Assembly (NCBI GenBank): GCA_963576475.1
Contig: OY754969.1
Span: 28,495,388 to 28,559,387, forward strand
Source of the DNA: Molanna angustata
Taxonomy: Eukaryota; Arthropoda; Insecta; Trichoptera; Molannidae
Reading direction: 5' to 3'
DNA: 64,000 bases
Of the stretch, positions 32,146 to 64,000 are shown in pieces; within the stretch, counting starts at the first letter, position 1, and each line of letters begins with the position of its first letter. The position numbers and the translations under genes are program-made. The notes beneath the pieces were generated by a model. That model did not search any database. It saw only the letters and a program-made list of their open reading frames with translations, and was not told the origin of the DNA.

Positions 32146-35100
32146 CTAAAAAATTAAAGTTAATTGATATAGAATATTATTCAAAAGATTGGTTAATTTA
32201 CATTGCTTATTACGCTTAGAGATAGAGAGTCAGAGAAATATGTGTGGCTGAAGATATCGTTAGATGGGGTAGACAAATAAGATTTTACTACACGCATGTG
32301 AACTGAATGAAGTCATCCAGGATCTCTCACATAGCACTACATGGCCGACCTCAACAACAGGCCAATAACAACAATAGGCCTGAAGGCCTAGCATCAGAGA
32401 AAGAAAAAGAATTTTGTTTATCTTATATAATTATTTTGTGCTTTGTCATTTGTTATCATTATACATACAAATGAGCATCATAAGTGCCCTAATGAAAACA
32501 ACGTTATAAATTTTACATTCGGAATGGAAAATAAGATTTATATAATAATTAATACATAATTGAAATGCTTAGAATGATATGTAACTAGAGTAAGAAATGA
32601 AAGATACCAAAAAAAAAAAGTAACACAAAGATGTGACTAACAGGACCTAAACCACTTCATTAAAGAAATAAAAAATTACAGAAGTATCAGAACCTTTATC
32701 ACAAAAGTGGACTCGAATTTCTGTTTATGAAATGTGCATTAGTTTGCAACTAAATAAAAAAATAACTTGTATTTAAAATGTTAAAATGGGCTCATTTAGG
32801 CTAGCGTCAATACAGGCGCAATGGACAGAGCGCATCAGACGGATTTTAGAATTCTTTGTATAGGAAATTATACAATTGCGTCCACTGATCGGAAACGGAT
32901 GAAGCACGTGCATCGAATCGGGTGCATTTTCTTTGGTGATATCATATCGCCTTTTTTCAGGAAAATTGTCATTTAAATTATATTTAAATAAACCACTATA
33001 ATATAAATTCGAATCTATGGATGCTTATACGTTTTTTTCTCAGCAATCACGCAAAAACGACTGAAAGATTTTGGATGAAATTTGGTATTAAGATATGTTG
33101 GTATGTCCTATAAAAGGTTATGGGCTTTATATTTTTTAATTCATTCAATTAATTTTCATTAAACATTTTCATTAAATAAAATAATGTACGAGCCGAGCAT
33201 CGATTACCAAGCCGAAGAATCATTTGTGTATTTTCATTTTCAATCGTAAATTGTCAACAAATCCAAATCCAGGCTCTATGCTTAGGAGGTTGTCCACCCT
33301 TAACATCTGACTTGAACTTTTATTTCCTGTATTTAATTTTTTCTTTGTTTCATTTCTTATATTTAAGCTGACTTGTATTTCATTTATTTTACATTTTTTT
33401 TTTTTTTGATTTCTTATAATTAATCTCAAACTTTACTTTATAATGTTTTGTAATCTTATTTTAACTATTTGAAAGTAACTTTTAACCTCTGTGCACCTTA
33501 TATATTGTGAATCCTCTATGTATCAATAATTTTTGTAACCGATTTTATAAAAGTAACACCCCCAGAACAGGTTTAGCCTAGTAGGGCGTTACATAATTAA
33601 CCTAAATAAGGACAAAATGTTTTGTGTATTAACAACAATAAATAAATAAATACTAATCATAAAAATACTATGTATGTAAAAGTACTTATTGGTAATGAAA
33701 TTAATCTAGTCACAATATATTTAATATTTTTTGTTTTATATCCAGACATAATTTCAATTTGTATGAAAAAAATAAAATTTATTAAAAATAAATAATTTCA
33801 ACAATACCCTATATCTTTCTTTCCAATGCTCTCACAAAATAAAAAAATATCATAAAATTATCAATATATTGGTAGGTGCATATTACATTGATTTAGAAAA
33901 AACTTTCTACCTCAATCTACAGATGGTGTTAAAAACTTTGTCTTCATAGTTAGTATGTGAGTTTCCTTTCTATTACAGTATATATATCTTTATTCTATGG
34001 GTGCACCTCTGTGAACGCACAGCCACAAACAAATCCATCTGATGCGCTCCGTTCGCTGCGTCTGTATGGACGGTAGCCTTTAAACTCGTTTTTTTTAAAG
34101 ACTAACAAAGTCTTACTGTACATATAAAATTAATTACTTACCATGATCACTGGTTAGTATAACTATTGTGCTATTCAAATCAACATGCTGTAAAATTCTT
34201 CCAATCTGTTCATCTATGTACATCACTGCTGCATAATAGCTCTGCTTAACTTTTCTTACCCATTCAAATGGCATAGCACCAAATGGAAAAGAAATATTTA
34301 ATTCTTTGATATCATCCCTCTTTTTCACATCCACCCAAGTATTCCAAGCAACTGTGGGCATGGAAGCGGGTCGAAAAGGATCCAATGGTAATGGAATTTT
34401 ATTCAAAGGGAAATATTCTGGAACAATGGCAAAATTATGTATTAAAGTTTAAATCTTTAGTTAGTGTATCAAAAGTTTCAGTTATTTCTGTATTAAATAT
34501 CATAAGTTTAGTATGCTGCTTGCTACCTTCTTAAATAAATGAACATACTATGTACTAGTTATAAACATGCTCTCATAGGTTCTCATAAAAGTTCCGTAAA
34601 GAGTAATACATTAATAATTTATTTATTTGGCATAGTACCCACTAGTTATTTTTACCCCATTTGGTCATATTTAGGTACATAATCTTCATCACTTATTTAT
34701 TCAATATGCTGTTCATTAAGAAAAATAATTTATAAAAATATCATTAAAAGCGCGCGCCGTGGTACAGTTGGTAAGCCGTTTGGTTTCTGTGCGGGCGTCC
34801 TGGGTTCGATCCCCAGCAGAGGAGAAATTTATTTAAATTAATTCTCACGCTAATATTGCTTCTCGGGGCTGGAAACACTGGTTAGTTGGAAGAAATTGCC
34901 ATATGGCAATAAACTCGCCACTTGCACAGGGTGCAAGGAACTGTTTATTATTATTATTATAAAGACATTCTTGAACATTCAAATACGATACAAAAGAGAA
35001 AAGCAATCGTGGTTTCACTGGATTCATCCAAGCCCATGAACGCAGGCGACCAGAGTACCAACCAGGATAGGTGAGCCACACGGGCTTCCTTGTACATGTT

Positions 35101-36499
35101 TAGCTTGTATTGGTGGTCTTTTGGAATAGTTGTGTCTCATGGAACAGTCCCATGGAATAAAAGAAAGATTGTCTACAGTATGCAGCCGCCGGGTATTGAG
35201 CTTCTTTGGTCACATCGCCAGGAGATAGCCAGGTAACCTGAAAAAAGTATTATCACAGGAAGTGTACCAGGCAAAAGAAGTAGAGGCAGATCTCATGCAC
35301 GATGATGTGACCAAATTAAGGAGATGACCGGGAACGACCTTTATTCGGCAGTGCGAGCTGCGGAGGGCAGAGAGGACTGGAGGCGACTAGTTCTGTCCAT
35401 TAGCGGCCCCATAGATCACGACCCTCAGCATTGAGGAAACGAAGAAGAAGAAGATGGAACAGTCAGCTCCATGTCAGTCAGTCAAATGTTATTTGTAAAT
35501 ATAATATGTAGTAAAATACTACATTGAAATACATTCTTATAAATTTCTACACTATTAGAATAACACTATTTAAATACAATATCATAAACCCTCAATCCAC
35601 CCAAAATAATCACTATATATAATAATGCATATTTTTTATTGTCAAACATAATAAATAAATTGATCAATTCATACTTAAATATTCCCTTGGAAATTTGATA
35701 GGAATGTGTGGCTTGTGGAATCCAACAGCTATAAAAAATGGCACATTTTTATAAAATTTGTGGTGCACTAGTAAACTATCAATTACAGCTTCTGTAATCT
35801 GAATATCTGGTAATGTTTGTTCTGGCTGTAATTTTACGTCAACTGGACAAACAATATTTTTAGCGAGTCTATTTGTCCTCTCGTTGAAACACACTTTAGA
35901 GTCTTTATATTTCTCCGAGGAAGGATGGTATGGGTATTCGGACCAACTTTTTGGATAATCATCAGTCCAGTTTGAGCTCACACCAGGATGAAACACTTTT
36001 CCAAAACTATAAGTTCTGTATCCATTTTGTTTAAAAAACTGAGGAATCGTTACAAAGTCTCCAACCTCATTTCTCCAATAACTATAAAAATCATACAAAT
36101 GCAGGGAATCTGGCCTTCTGCCTGTCAAAAATGAATTTCGGCTTGGAGCACACAAAGCTTGCTGAAAATAAACAAGTTAAATATTTAACAAAAATACTAT
36201 GTATCTACAATGCAGTTTATATTACATTATATTATTTGTACATAATAATAAACATAAAACAAAAAATGTATTACTTGAGCATACGCATTTTTAAATATGG
36301 CGCTAGTTTTTGACAGAGTATTTATGTACGGAGTTTGCGCTAAATTATCTCCCCAATCCGCCAATAGAGGCCGCAGGTCATCCACTACTAAAATCAAAAT
36401 ATTTTCTTTGTTATAAACACCGTTTGCATCACAGTTTGCGTTTTTCGCAGTAATCACTGCGAATAATATTATATTTATTAGTTTACATAATTTCCACAT
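31541..36499 (-). CDS. IDS: Iduronate-2-sulfatase, complete, four exons
   Basis: Lysosomal sulfatase that removes 2-O-sulfate from iduronate in heparan and dermatan sulfate. The CDS joins 36499-36275, 36161-35675, 34417-34142 and 32145-31541 to 530 residues (human about 550). All introns are GT-AG and phases agree. A hydrophobic N-terminus (about residues 6-18) is a signal peptide. Visible active-site elements are the metal pair in VVDDLRP (residues 40-41), the CxPSR motif with Cys79 (converted to formylglycine in this family), Lys130 and His133 in GKVFHP, His224 in GFHKPH, Asp328-His329 in TSDHG, and Lys341 in WAKYSNFD. These and the conserved LGEHGEWAKYSNFD block separate it from other sulfatases. 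It is transcribed away from BCAS3. Introns 2 and 3 contain SINE, MITE and LINE fragments. No frameshift or lost key residue was seen. Confidence 0.95.
32797..32915. mobile_element. MITE Z left-end fragment (IDS intron 3)
   Basis: AGGCTAGCGTCAATACAGGC, AGAGCGCATCAGACGGATTT and TTTGTATAGGAA match the left half of MITE Z. The right half is lost. Confidence 0.72.
33430..33655 (+). repeat. Possible LINE 3' UTR (IDS intron 3)
   Basis: AT-rich sequence with AACACCCCCAGAACAGG and GCCTAGTAGGGCGTTAC, ending in AACAATAAATAAATAAATA, which looks like the untranslated tail of a jockey/CR1-type LINE. No coding part is visible. The remaining IDS intron 3 (32146-34141) holds nothing else recognised. Confidence 0.4.
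34012..34083. mobile_element. MITE Z right-end fragment (IDS intron 3)
   Basis: ATCTGATGCGCTCCGTTCGC and TGTATGGACGGTAGCCTTTA match the right end of MITE Z (31154-31332). Confidence 0.7.
34142..34417 (-). CDS. IDS: IDS exon 3 (residues 238-330)
   Basis: Acceptor TTCCAG|AATATT completes a Lys codon. Encodes YFPLNKIPLPLDP through STIVILTSDHG, including the metal-binding Asp-His pair. Donor G|GTAAGT. Confidence 0.95.
34748..34965 (+). mobile_element. SINE-gamma (IDS intron 2)
   Basis: The head CGCCGTGGTACAGTTGGTAA gives a clear A box, and GGTTCGATCCC a B box. The body runs through GGAAGAAATTGCCATATGGC and CTCGCCACTTGCACA and ends in (TTA)n. It is one of the best-preserved copies of the family. 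Confidence 0.9.
35150..35455 (+). mobile_element. RTE-type LINE tail (IDS intron 2)
   Basis: Reads ITGSVPGKRSRGRSHARW, a DQIKEMTGNDLYSAVRAAEG block, REDWRRLVLS and GPIDHDPQH-stop, followed by GGAAACGAAGAAGAAGAAG. This is the RTE C-terminus and its (GAA)n end, antisense to IDS. Confidence 0.8.
35675..36161 (-). CDS. IDS: IDS exon 2 (residues 76-238), active-site exon
   Basis: Acceptor TTTTCAG|CAAGCT. Encodes QALCAPSRNSFLTGRRPD, GKVFHPG and GFHKPHIP. Donor A|GTATGA, with one base of codon 238 left over. Confidence 0.95.
36275..36499 (-). CDS. IDS: IDS exon 1 (residues 1-75)
   Basis: Starts at the ATG before WKLCKLINIILFAV. It is the only in-frame start preceding a signal-like segment. It encodes VVDDLRPLLADWGD and ends ...NAYAQ at a CAA|GTAATA donor, phase 0. 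Confidence 0.93.
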
Positions 36500-38383
36500 T
36501 TTTCCGCGATATCCTTAATGATGATTCAAAGGTTTATTTTTGCATTCATCAGCTGATCTTTGTTTTCGATATTGATAGGTAGTCTGGATTTGACAACGGT
36601 GTTTATTGGTTTTGTACGTCTAGTTCAGTCTCGTTCAACAAACTACTTATCGCACTTTGTATATATCGCGAATGTTGTGAAAAATATTGTAAATATCAAT
36701 TGTATTGTTTTTAAATATCGCAAATTGAACAAGCACACAGTATTTTCATTTTCTACAGCAAAACAGAAGACCTTTTGTGCCAAGTGACGTCACTGTAGAT
36801 CTGTCAGTAAAAATGACGCAGTTGTGTTTAAGTTAAAGAAAATGTTTTCATCATGATATTTCTGGAAAATTTTGAGGTAAAATGTTTACATATAATTTAT
36901 TTAATATATCTGGCTTGGTTTATTGCTAATATAACGATTATGAAATAGTTTTATGGATGATGGCGTTTGTGTTGTTTGTCATTAGAAGTTCTTTGTCCTT
37001 CATAGGTATCTATTTCTGTTAACTAATTGTATGCATACATCTGTATAACGTCGATATTTGTAACAAGTTTTATTTCAAGGAATTTTCCAAGATTATGACA
37101 CTCATTATTTTTCTCCTAAGAATGTTAAGATCAATTTATATTATAAATTAAATAGGTACGTTGGATTTTTAACAAAGAAAATGTCTCTGAAATATCCCAC
37201 AATTTCATATTATAATGTTTGAGGTCAATATGAGAGAATGTACCTACGTATATTTAGTATGAGAACTCGAAAATATATGTCTTGATCAATTACGATTTAA
37301 TAAAACATTATCTCAAAATGAATTATAGGTATTTTTTTAATCCTCACTTGGTCTTTTAGAAAATATACAAATATCTATTTTTAATTGAACAGCGTTTTGT
37401 CCCATAGAATCAATAAATCTTAAAGAATAAATCTAGAGAATCCCAGGCAAAATTACAAAGGAAAATATTTATTGCCTGACAAGAAACTGCCAGAACTCAA
37501 TCAATAACAAGATGCATAATTTATTTACCTTCCCATCTATGGAATTAATTATTTTTCATGATTCATCTTTGCATATACCTAGTTCTATAACATTGTAAAT
37601 GTAACTTTTTTCATTATTACAACTATATTAAGTACCTGAACCTTTCAAACATCCTGACACCTTTCAAACATCGAAAGGTAACTTCTCAAAAATTTTCTAT
37701 AACATTCGCAAACTAAAAATATGCATTTTGCCCTTGGGGAATGAATGGAATGGAGGCACCCCTAAATGAATATTTGCTGATGATATTTTGGTATGTGTTT
37801 TTTCATTCCCCTGAAAATCACAGTAATAACATTATAAAGACAATATCAGATTACCTATATTGAATTTTACGATGTAGCTAATGCTACTATTAAAGAATGA
37901 ATGTTCTTGTGAAAATTACATACCTATACATCCTCATACATTTCCTAAATTCAGCATAAATGCTTGTGCTATGGGCAATCGAAATCTGTTTAGCCAGCTA
38001 GGGAGGAGTTCAAACTCATCATCACTAAGCCAATACGATGTCCTCTCTGCCACCCAATTTATACCCATCTTATTTATCATTTTTACCACATTGATAAGAT
38101 TTCCTTAAAATATATTTTTTGCAAATAATATGATTATATGGCTATAAAGTTTACCGGCTTTGATAAAAATACCCTATTAAAATGTCTATTGGATTATTAC
38201 TAAGTATAGATTTTGGTAGATTACTGGTTTTAGTAATGTATTCATATTTTGTATGAATATTTATCCAAGGGCGGCCCCTTGATTTTACCAAATTGTAAGC
38301 TGTAAAACAATTTTCCAGCCTGTGCACTGTAGAAAATGACTAGTAAAAGTGTGATTATTTATTTTAGTTATTAATAAATAAGA
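36500..38383. other. IDS-BCAS3 intergenic region (head to head)
   Basis: 1,884 bp between the two start codons. It must contain both 5' UTRs and promoters, but no TATA box or initiator can be called with confidence. A SINE-alpha lies at 37900-38060. No protein was recognised in it. Confidence 0.6.
37900..38060 (-). mobile_element. SINE-alpha, diverged copy upstream of BCAS3
   Basis: The minus strand keeps CCTATAGCACAAGCATTTATG-like sequence, a degenerate GAGTTTGAACTCC B box and a GGCAGAGAGGACATCG head. It is older than the copies at 8850 and 10447. It is 0.3 kb upstream of the BCAS3 start. Confidence 0.7.
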
Positions 38384-57244
<18,861 letters not shown>

Positions 57245-57412
57245 TAAAAAAACACAATTTGTGAAAATAAATACAACATACAAAAGCAGAAATCAAATGT
57301 ACCTATGTGATTTCTTAAGTTATTTCCTGAAAAATATACTAGTGTGTGTTTCATTTAAAAATGCACTTGTGGTTATGTTTGCATTTGATGTTGTTATGCT
57401 AAAAACAGGATA

Positions 57413-57612
57413 TTTAAATAAATAAATAAACACTTCCTTGCACCCTTCGCAAGTGGCGAGTTTATTGCCGTATGGCAATTTCTTCCAACTAACCAGTGTT
57501 TCCAACCCAGAGAAGCAATATTTGCGTGAGAAATTAATTTAAATAAATTTCTCCTCTTCTGGGAATCGAACTCAGGACGCCCGCACAGAAACCGAACGGC
57601 TTACCAACTGTT
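57413..57612 (-). mobile_element. SINE-gamma, nearly full length (BCAS3 intron 6)
   Basis: Minus-strand body GCACCCTTCGCAAGTGGCGA, TATGGCAATTTCTTCC and AAATTTCTCCTC, followed by a B box (GGAATCGAACTC, slightly damaged) and the CCGCACAGAAACCGAACGGC head. Confidence 0.88.
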
Positions 57613-57789
57613 TGGGATAATGTTCATATTTCCTGCAATTTGGGATTTTTTTTTCTTATAGTATTTTTTTGGAAAAGTTATCTGATAAGTCTGCACAAAT
57701 CATTAAAAGTGCATTTTGTTTAAAATTATTAAAGAAGACGTGTTTCATTCTATCATATAAATAAAGATTGTTTTCTTTTATAATTTCTT

Positions 57790-57905
57790 CTTATTTATTT
57801 ATCTTTTTGCTCATAATATAAACAAATATAATGCACACTGGCAGGTTCATTGCCATTAGGAAATTTCTTCCAACCAACCAGATTATAAAGTATGAGAAAA
57901 TTATA
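57790..57905 (-). mobile_element. CR1-like LINE 3' UTR fragment
   Basis: TATTTATTTATC, CATAATATAAACAAATATAA, TGCACACTGGCAGGTTCATT and TTTCTTCCAACCAACCAG match the 3' end of the LINE at 54806-56316. Only the untranslated end is present. Confidence 0.8.
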
Positions 57906-58083
57906 TAAAATTGTAATTCCTAGGTGTTGAATACATAAAGAAAGAGTTTTTTTAAGATATTGTGTGCTTCCTTTGTTTTTTTTTGTGTAAATTGGAATAT
58001 TTTCTTGTTTTTTGTTTTATTTTTATATAATTTAGGTATACTGTGTAAATTTGTTATTTTTTCAACTTTTTAGTAAGGTGAGT

Positions 58084-59341
58084 TGGGGGAAGACCGGATG
58101 GTTTTTTAACAAAGTGCGTGAAGTTTGTTGTATATTTTTTCACACGTAATCTATCAGAGTTAGTAAACTAAAAAAGGTATTTAAGCCAAGAAAACTAATT
58201 TTTCTTCAATATAAAAATATTTAGAGCATCATAGCAGCTATACTTTCCTTAAAAAAGGTTTTAGAAAATAACTTTATTTTAATTGACTGTGGGGTAAGAT
58301 CGGACATTTGAGGGGCAAGATCGGAATATCTTCTAAAATCTTTAATAAACATTATAAAGTATTATAATTATTTTAATATAATTTCTTTGTTCTCCTACTA
58401 ACCAAATCGAATATTTTTTTAACCAATATTATTCTCAAACTGGCATAAATTCAAATAATAGTTTTTCGATATTTCGATCTTACCCCGCATTCGTGAATAA
58501 ACGCCTCCAGTTCTCAAACTGTTATCATTCTTTCAATCTTTACTAAAATACATATATTACCATGAACTTTAATGAATTTGACTTTCAATTTATATTAGGT
58601 TTTGAACATCAACTTAAATATGAAAAATTCTGTTTTTTTTATTCATTTACTTACATATAAAAAATACTGCTGATTGAAACAAAATTTAATATCACTTCAA
58701 AATATCTTCTGTTAACATACAAAATAACAATTTTATTAGAAATCGTTATTGCGCTCGCAACTTTAAATGAAGATAGTTTTATATTAATAGCGTTTGATTG
58801 ATTATTTTTTTAACGAATATTTTAATCAGCTTTCGTTTAAACGCTCATTTCTACTCACCTGACCCTACTTACATAAATATTGTAAATATGTGGGTTAGTC
58901 GATGTAAGTTTGACGGAGTGTGGATAAATTTGGTAGATATCTGGAGTTTACTATATTGTCTTTTATTTTATTTTTATTAATTAATTTCTAAACATCAAGT
59001 ATCATAGAATGAAAAAAAAAATGAAAAATCTGTTTTAAAGTTTAGAATATTATTATTTATAAATGATCATTGGTCATATTTTTTATGTTATTTTCATTCC
59101 GATTCAACAATGATAAATAATACTTTTAATTTATCTATGAAATGGGAATATAATTATTTAATGTAAACTTTTATAAATATTTTAAAATAAATATTTTATT
59201 AGTATTATACTTTATTACTAAGTAGGTACCTACCTAAATAAAAATATTTTAATAATGTAAAGTTTGGGAACGTTTGGATTTTACTATGGATAGTCAAAAT
59301 GGGGAAAGATCAGAAATAAAGTATTCCGAACTTCCCCCTTG
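58084..59341. mobile_element. Candidate non-autonomous element with GGGGYAAGAYCGGA motifs
   Basis: The left end TTGGGGGAAGACCGGA and the inverted right end TCCGAACTTCCCCCTTG match loosely. Inside or just outside, GGGGTAAGATCGGAC (58291), GGGGCAAGATCGGAAT (58312), an inverted CTTACCCCG (58480) and GGGTTAAGACCGGAAT (59351) repeat the motif. No target duplication is certain and no coding sequence is recognisable. Confidence 0.5.
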
Positions 59342-59462
59342 ATTTTTTGATGGGTTAAGACCGGAATAAGGTTTAAAATGAAAACTTTTATATTTAGAGA
59401 AATACTAGTGAACACCCGGCAAACTTCGTATTGCCTGTATAATTAAAAATTGTCCTCCATAA

Positions 59463-61055
<1,593 letters not shown>

Positions 61056-61345
61056 GGTCATACGCTCGACAATTCATCAAAGTTTCATTGCAATCGGATG
61101 AACGGTTCTCAGGTTAGTCCACCTTCATATGTAAAATGACCTGATACCCGATGAAGAAGAAGAAGAAGAAAATATTTTAAATTCAGAAATCATCCCGGGC
61201 ATACGATCGACAATTCACCAAAGTTTAATTGCAATCGGATGAACGGTTCCCAGGATAGTCCACCTTCATAGGTAAAATGACCTAAAACTCGATGAAGAAG
61301 AAGAAGAAGAAAATATTTTAAATTCAGAAATCATCCCGGGCATAC

Positions 61346-62670
61346 TGTCATGTTATTTTATTGAATAGCATGACTTACCTCCTCTCAGAGGAAAATTGAA
61401 AAAAAAAGGATAATCCACTTTGGAAAAAATGTTAAAATTATGCTAATAGGCAGAGTTTTTTTGTCTGCGGGCAACCCGGTTAGTTAGTCGCCGAGCGGAA
61501 ACACCGGATTGCATGGCTTTGGCCGATATTCTTTTAACGAGAGGTGACGCGAAAAAGTCAATAAAATGGACGTCACTTAAATAGACAGAGAAAACGCTGT
61601 GGCGTTTAAAACATTATAAATAACCATAAGAAAGGACTAGTGGGAAAATGGGTAAGTCTCCATGTCTATTTTTTTGAACATAATTAGTTTGACGTCCACC
61701 GACACACAATAATTTTATAACATATTCCAGGGTTAACGAGTCCCCCAAATATTCCTTTCTACTAGTTTTTTTTTATATATTTAATATGTAATGGAATCCA
61801 AAGTATTATGTAGACTGAGATTAAACAATATCATTGCACCGACTATCCATCATTTTGAAGACAAGTTGTTTTGCTGGAAACAGCAAAATATGATATGAAA
61901 TTGAATCAAGATGGCGATGAGTCGTGTAACCTCAAAAGACCGACATTTTCTGTGAACAACGATGGCGGATGATCGAATCTTATTTAACTTCGTGCAGTTT
62001 TAAAAATAGAAGCTTCGAATTTAGTGACTTTCAATATGAACAGTTTTTTTTTATTTAATTTTGTAAAATGTAAATTAACGACAACCATTTTTTTGTATTA
62101 ATGAAATTTAGTATAATGTATTAACAACAATATGTAAATTTGGCCAAATAGTTAATAAGAAATTTTTTGATTATAAATAATGTTTTCTTGGGTCATAATT
62201 ACATTAAGATACATTTTTTAAAAGGGTTAATATTGGGTGTGGTAAAATGGAATAGAAATAAAAATGTAATGAGGTTGTAATAATTTAATTGTATTATATG
62301 GATAATTTTTTTTATATCAAAACGAAAAAGACTGATTAAGCAAAATGAAATATAAATTGTTATCATAATTCAGGTTTTGTATTTATCTCTCCTCCTTTTG
62401 ACCTTCTAATGGTATGACAAGAAATGATCAAATATTGATAATCTTAAATTATATTTATTTTTGGTATAATGGGAGTCTTTTGATAGACTTCCCTTAAAAA
62501 AATTTTTTCTTTGAATTGGAGTTAAATTCCTTTAGGGCAGGTTGCGACCCCGAGAATTCGATTTTTGATAGTTTCATGTGTAAACGGCTGGCTGGCCGGT
62601 GGTGCGGGTGCGAGTCCGGGTGGGGCGAGGCCCTAGGCCTCTGCCACCATGACTTTAACCCTCACAATAC
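61346..62670. mobile_element. Insertion of unknown class inside repeat W
   Basis: The W unit is interrupted after GGGCATAC and resumes at GATCGACAATTC. ATAC stands at both junctions (61342-61345 and 62667-62670), a possible 4-bp duplication. The left end has GTCATG...CATGAC as a small hairpin. The right end is GC-rich (CTGGCTGGCCGGTGGTGCGG, CGAGGCCCTAGGCCTC). No protein was recognised in the ~1.3 kb. Confidence 0.55.
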
Positions 62671-62923
62671 GATCGACAATTCATCAAAGTTTAATTGCAA
62701 TCGGATGAACGGTTCCCAGGATAGTCCACCTTCATAGGTAAAATGACCTAAAACTCGATGAAGAAGAAGAAGAAGTTAAAATTTTTTGATCCAGAAACCA
62801 TCCCGGGCATACTCTCGACAACTCACCAAAGTTTCATCGCAATCGGATGAACGGTTTAGGAGCGCATTCAACACATACATGATACATACATAGATACAAA
62901 CATTCAAATTTATAATATAGAAG

Positions 62924-64000
62924 ACTAGTGAACACCCGGCAAACTTCGTATTGCCTGTATAATTAAAAATTGTCCTCCATAACCACCCGTCGCTTCAGAC
63001 TCTTCAATACCTCCCATCCCTTCAGTACTTCCCGTCCCTTCAGTACCTTCCGTCCCTTCAGTACCTCCCGTCCCTTCAGTACCTCCCTCAGTTACTCCCG
63101 TTCCTTAGTTACTCCCGTTCCTTAGTTACTCCCGTCCCTTCAGTTACTCCCGTCCCTTCAGTTACTCCCGTCCCTTCAGTTACTCCCGTCCCTTCAGTTA
63201 CTCCCGTCCCTTCAGTTACTCCCGTCCCTTCAGTTACTCCCGTCCCTTCAGTTACCCCCGTCCCTTCAGTTACTCCCGTCCCTTCAGTTACTCCCGTCCC
63301 TTCAGTTACTCCCGTCCCTTCAGTTACTCCCGTCCCTTCAGTTACTCCCGTCCCTTCAGTTACTCCCGTCCCTTCAGTTACTCCCGTCCCTTCAGTTACT
63401 CCCGTCCCTTCAGTTACTCCCGTCCCTTCAGTTACTCCCGTCCCTTCAGTTACTCCCGTCCCTTCAGTTACTCCCGTCCCTTCAGTTACTCCCGTCCCTT
63501 CAGTACCTCCCGTCCCTTCAGTTACTCCCGTCCCTTCAGTTACTCCCGTCCCTTCAGTTACTCCCGTCCCTTCAGTTACTCCCGTCCCTTCAGTTACTCC
63601 CGTCCCTTCAGTTACTCCCGTCCCTTCAGTTACTCCCGTCCCTTCAGTTACTCCCGTCCCTTCAGTTACTCCCGTCCCTTCAGTTACTCCCGTCCCTTCA
63701 GTTACTCCCGTCCCTTCAGTAGGTCCCGGTCATACGCTCGACAATTCATCAAAGTTTCATTGAAATTGATTGAACGGTTCCAAGGATAGTCCACCTTCAT
63801 CGGTAAAATGACCTGATACCCGATGAAGAAGAAGAAGAAGAATTTTTTTTTAATCCAGAAACCATCCCGGGCATACACTCGACAATTCATCAAAGTTTCA
63901 TTGAAATTGAATGAACGGTTCCCAGGATAGTCCACCTTCATAGGTAAAATGACCTGATACCCGATGATGAAGAAGAAGAAGAAAAATTTTTTAATCCAGA
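62924..64000. repeat. Repeat W, unit 2, cut by window end
   Basis: Repeats the first ~100 bases of unit 1 almost exactly, then its own 18-bp array and two ~145-bp GAA-ended units. It continues beyond the window. The frame at 63702-63941 (minus) is a repeat artefact. Confidence 0.9.
62995..63722. repeat. 18-bp minisatellite, about 40 copies
   Basis: Almost entirely the TTACTCCCGTCCCTTCAG variant, with single TACCTCCCGT and TTACCCCCGT copies. It lacks the large TACCTTCCGT block of the neighbouring array, so the two arrays expanded independently. Confidence 0.97.

Overview
This window is animal nuclear DNA, almost certainly from a moth or butterfly. It is AT-rich, intron-bearing and crowded with short dispersed repeats, and TAGGTACCTAC-like strings recur throughout, as is common in lepidopteran genomes (the order is inferred from texture, not from a marker gene). 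There are no bacterial features. Only two host genes can be recognised, and they lie head to head.

The first gene is iduronate-2-sulfatase (IDS) on the minus strand at 31541-36499. Four exons assemble into a complete 530-residue reading frame with all splice sites canonical, and the sulfatase active-site residues are present. The second is BCAS3 (the rudhira homologue) on the plus strand from 38384. Six exons cover residues 1-462, in phase, and the gene runs off the right end of the window. The two start codons are 1.9 kb apart. The genes have no known functional link: IDS is a lysosomal glycosaminoglycan-degrading enzyme, and BCAS3 is a beta-propeller protein of the cytoskeleton and autophagy.

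Everything else is repeats and mobile-element remains.
- 1-31.5 kb: a three-level retrotransposon nest (0.6-3.2 kb); a Sola-like DNA transposon with a MITE next to it, both in a tandem array (4.1-6.1 kb); scattered RTE-type LINE tails; tRNA-derived SINEs of three families; two hAT-type elements with 8-bp target duplications (15.7-16.6 and 17.2-20.9 kb); a fold-back element (21.6-22.2 kb); and several minisatellites.
- Introns of IDS and BCAS3 (31.5-57 kb): MITEs, SINEs, a second Sola-like transposon with six copies of a TTACGTCAGTGAC motif, a TIR element at 48.8-49.6 kb, and two LINEs with clear target duplications.
- 57-64 kb, probably still BCAS3 intron: a candidate TIR element and two head-to-tail copies of a roughly 3.5-kb repeat carrying long 18-bp minisatellite arrays.

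The most unusual host-gene feature is in BCAS3 exon 2. The last 72 bp of the exon, its splice donor and the following 31 bp of intron form a 103-bp unit present six times in near-identical tandem copies. No new gene system was found. The strongest candidates for something undescribed are this splice-donor array and the two Sola-like transposon families.
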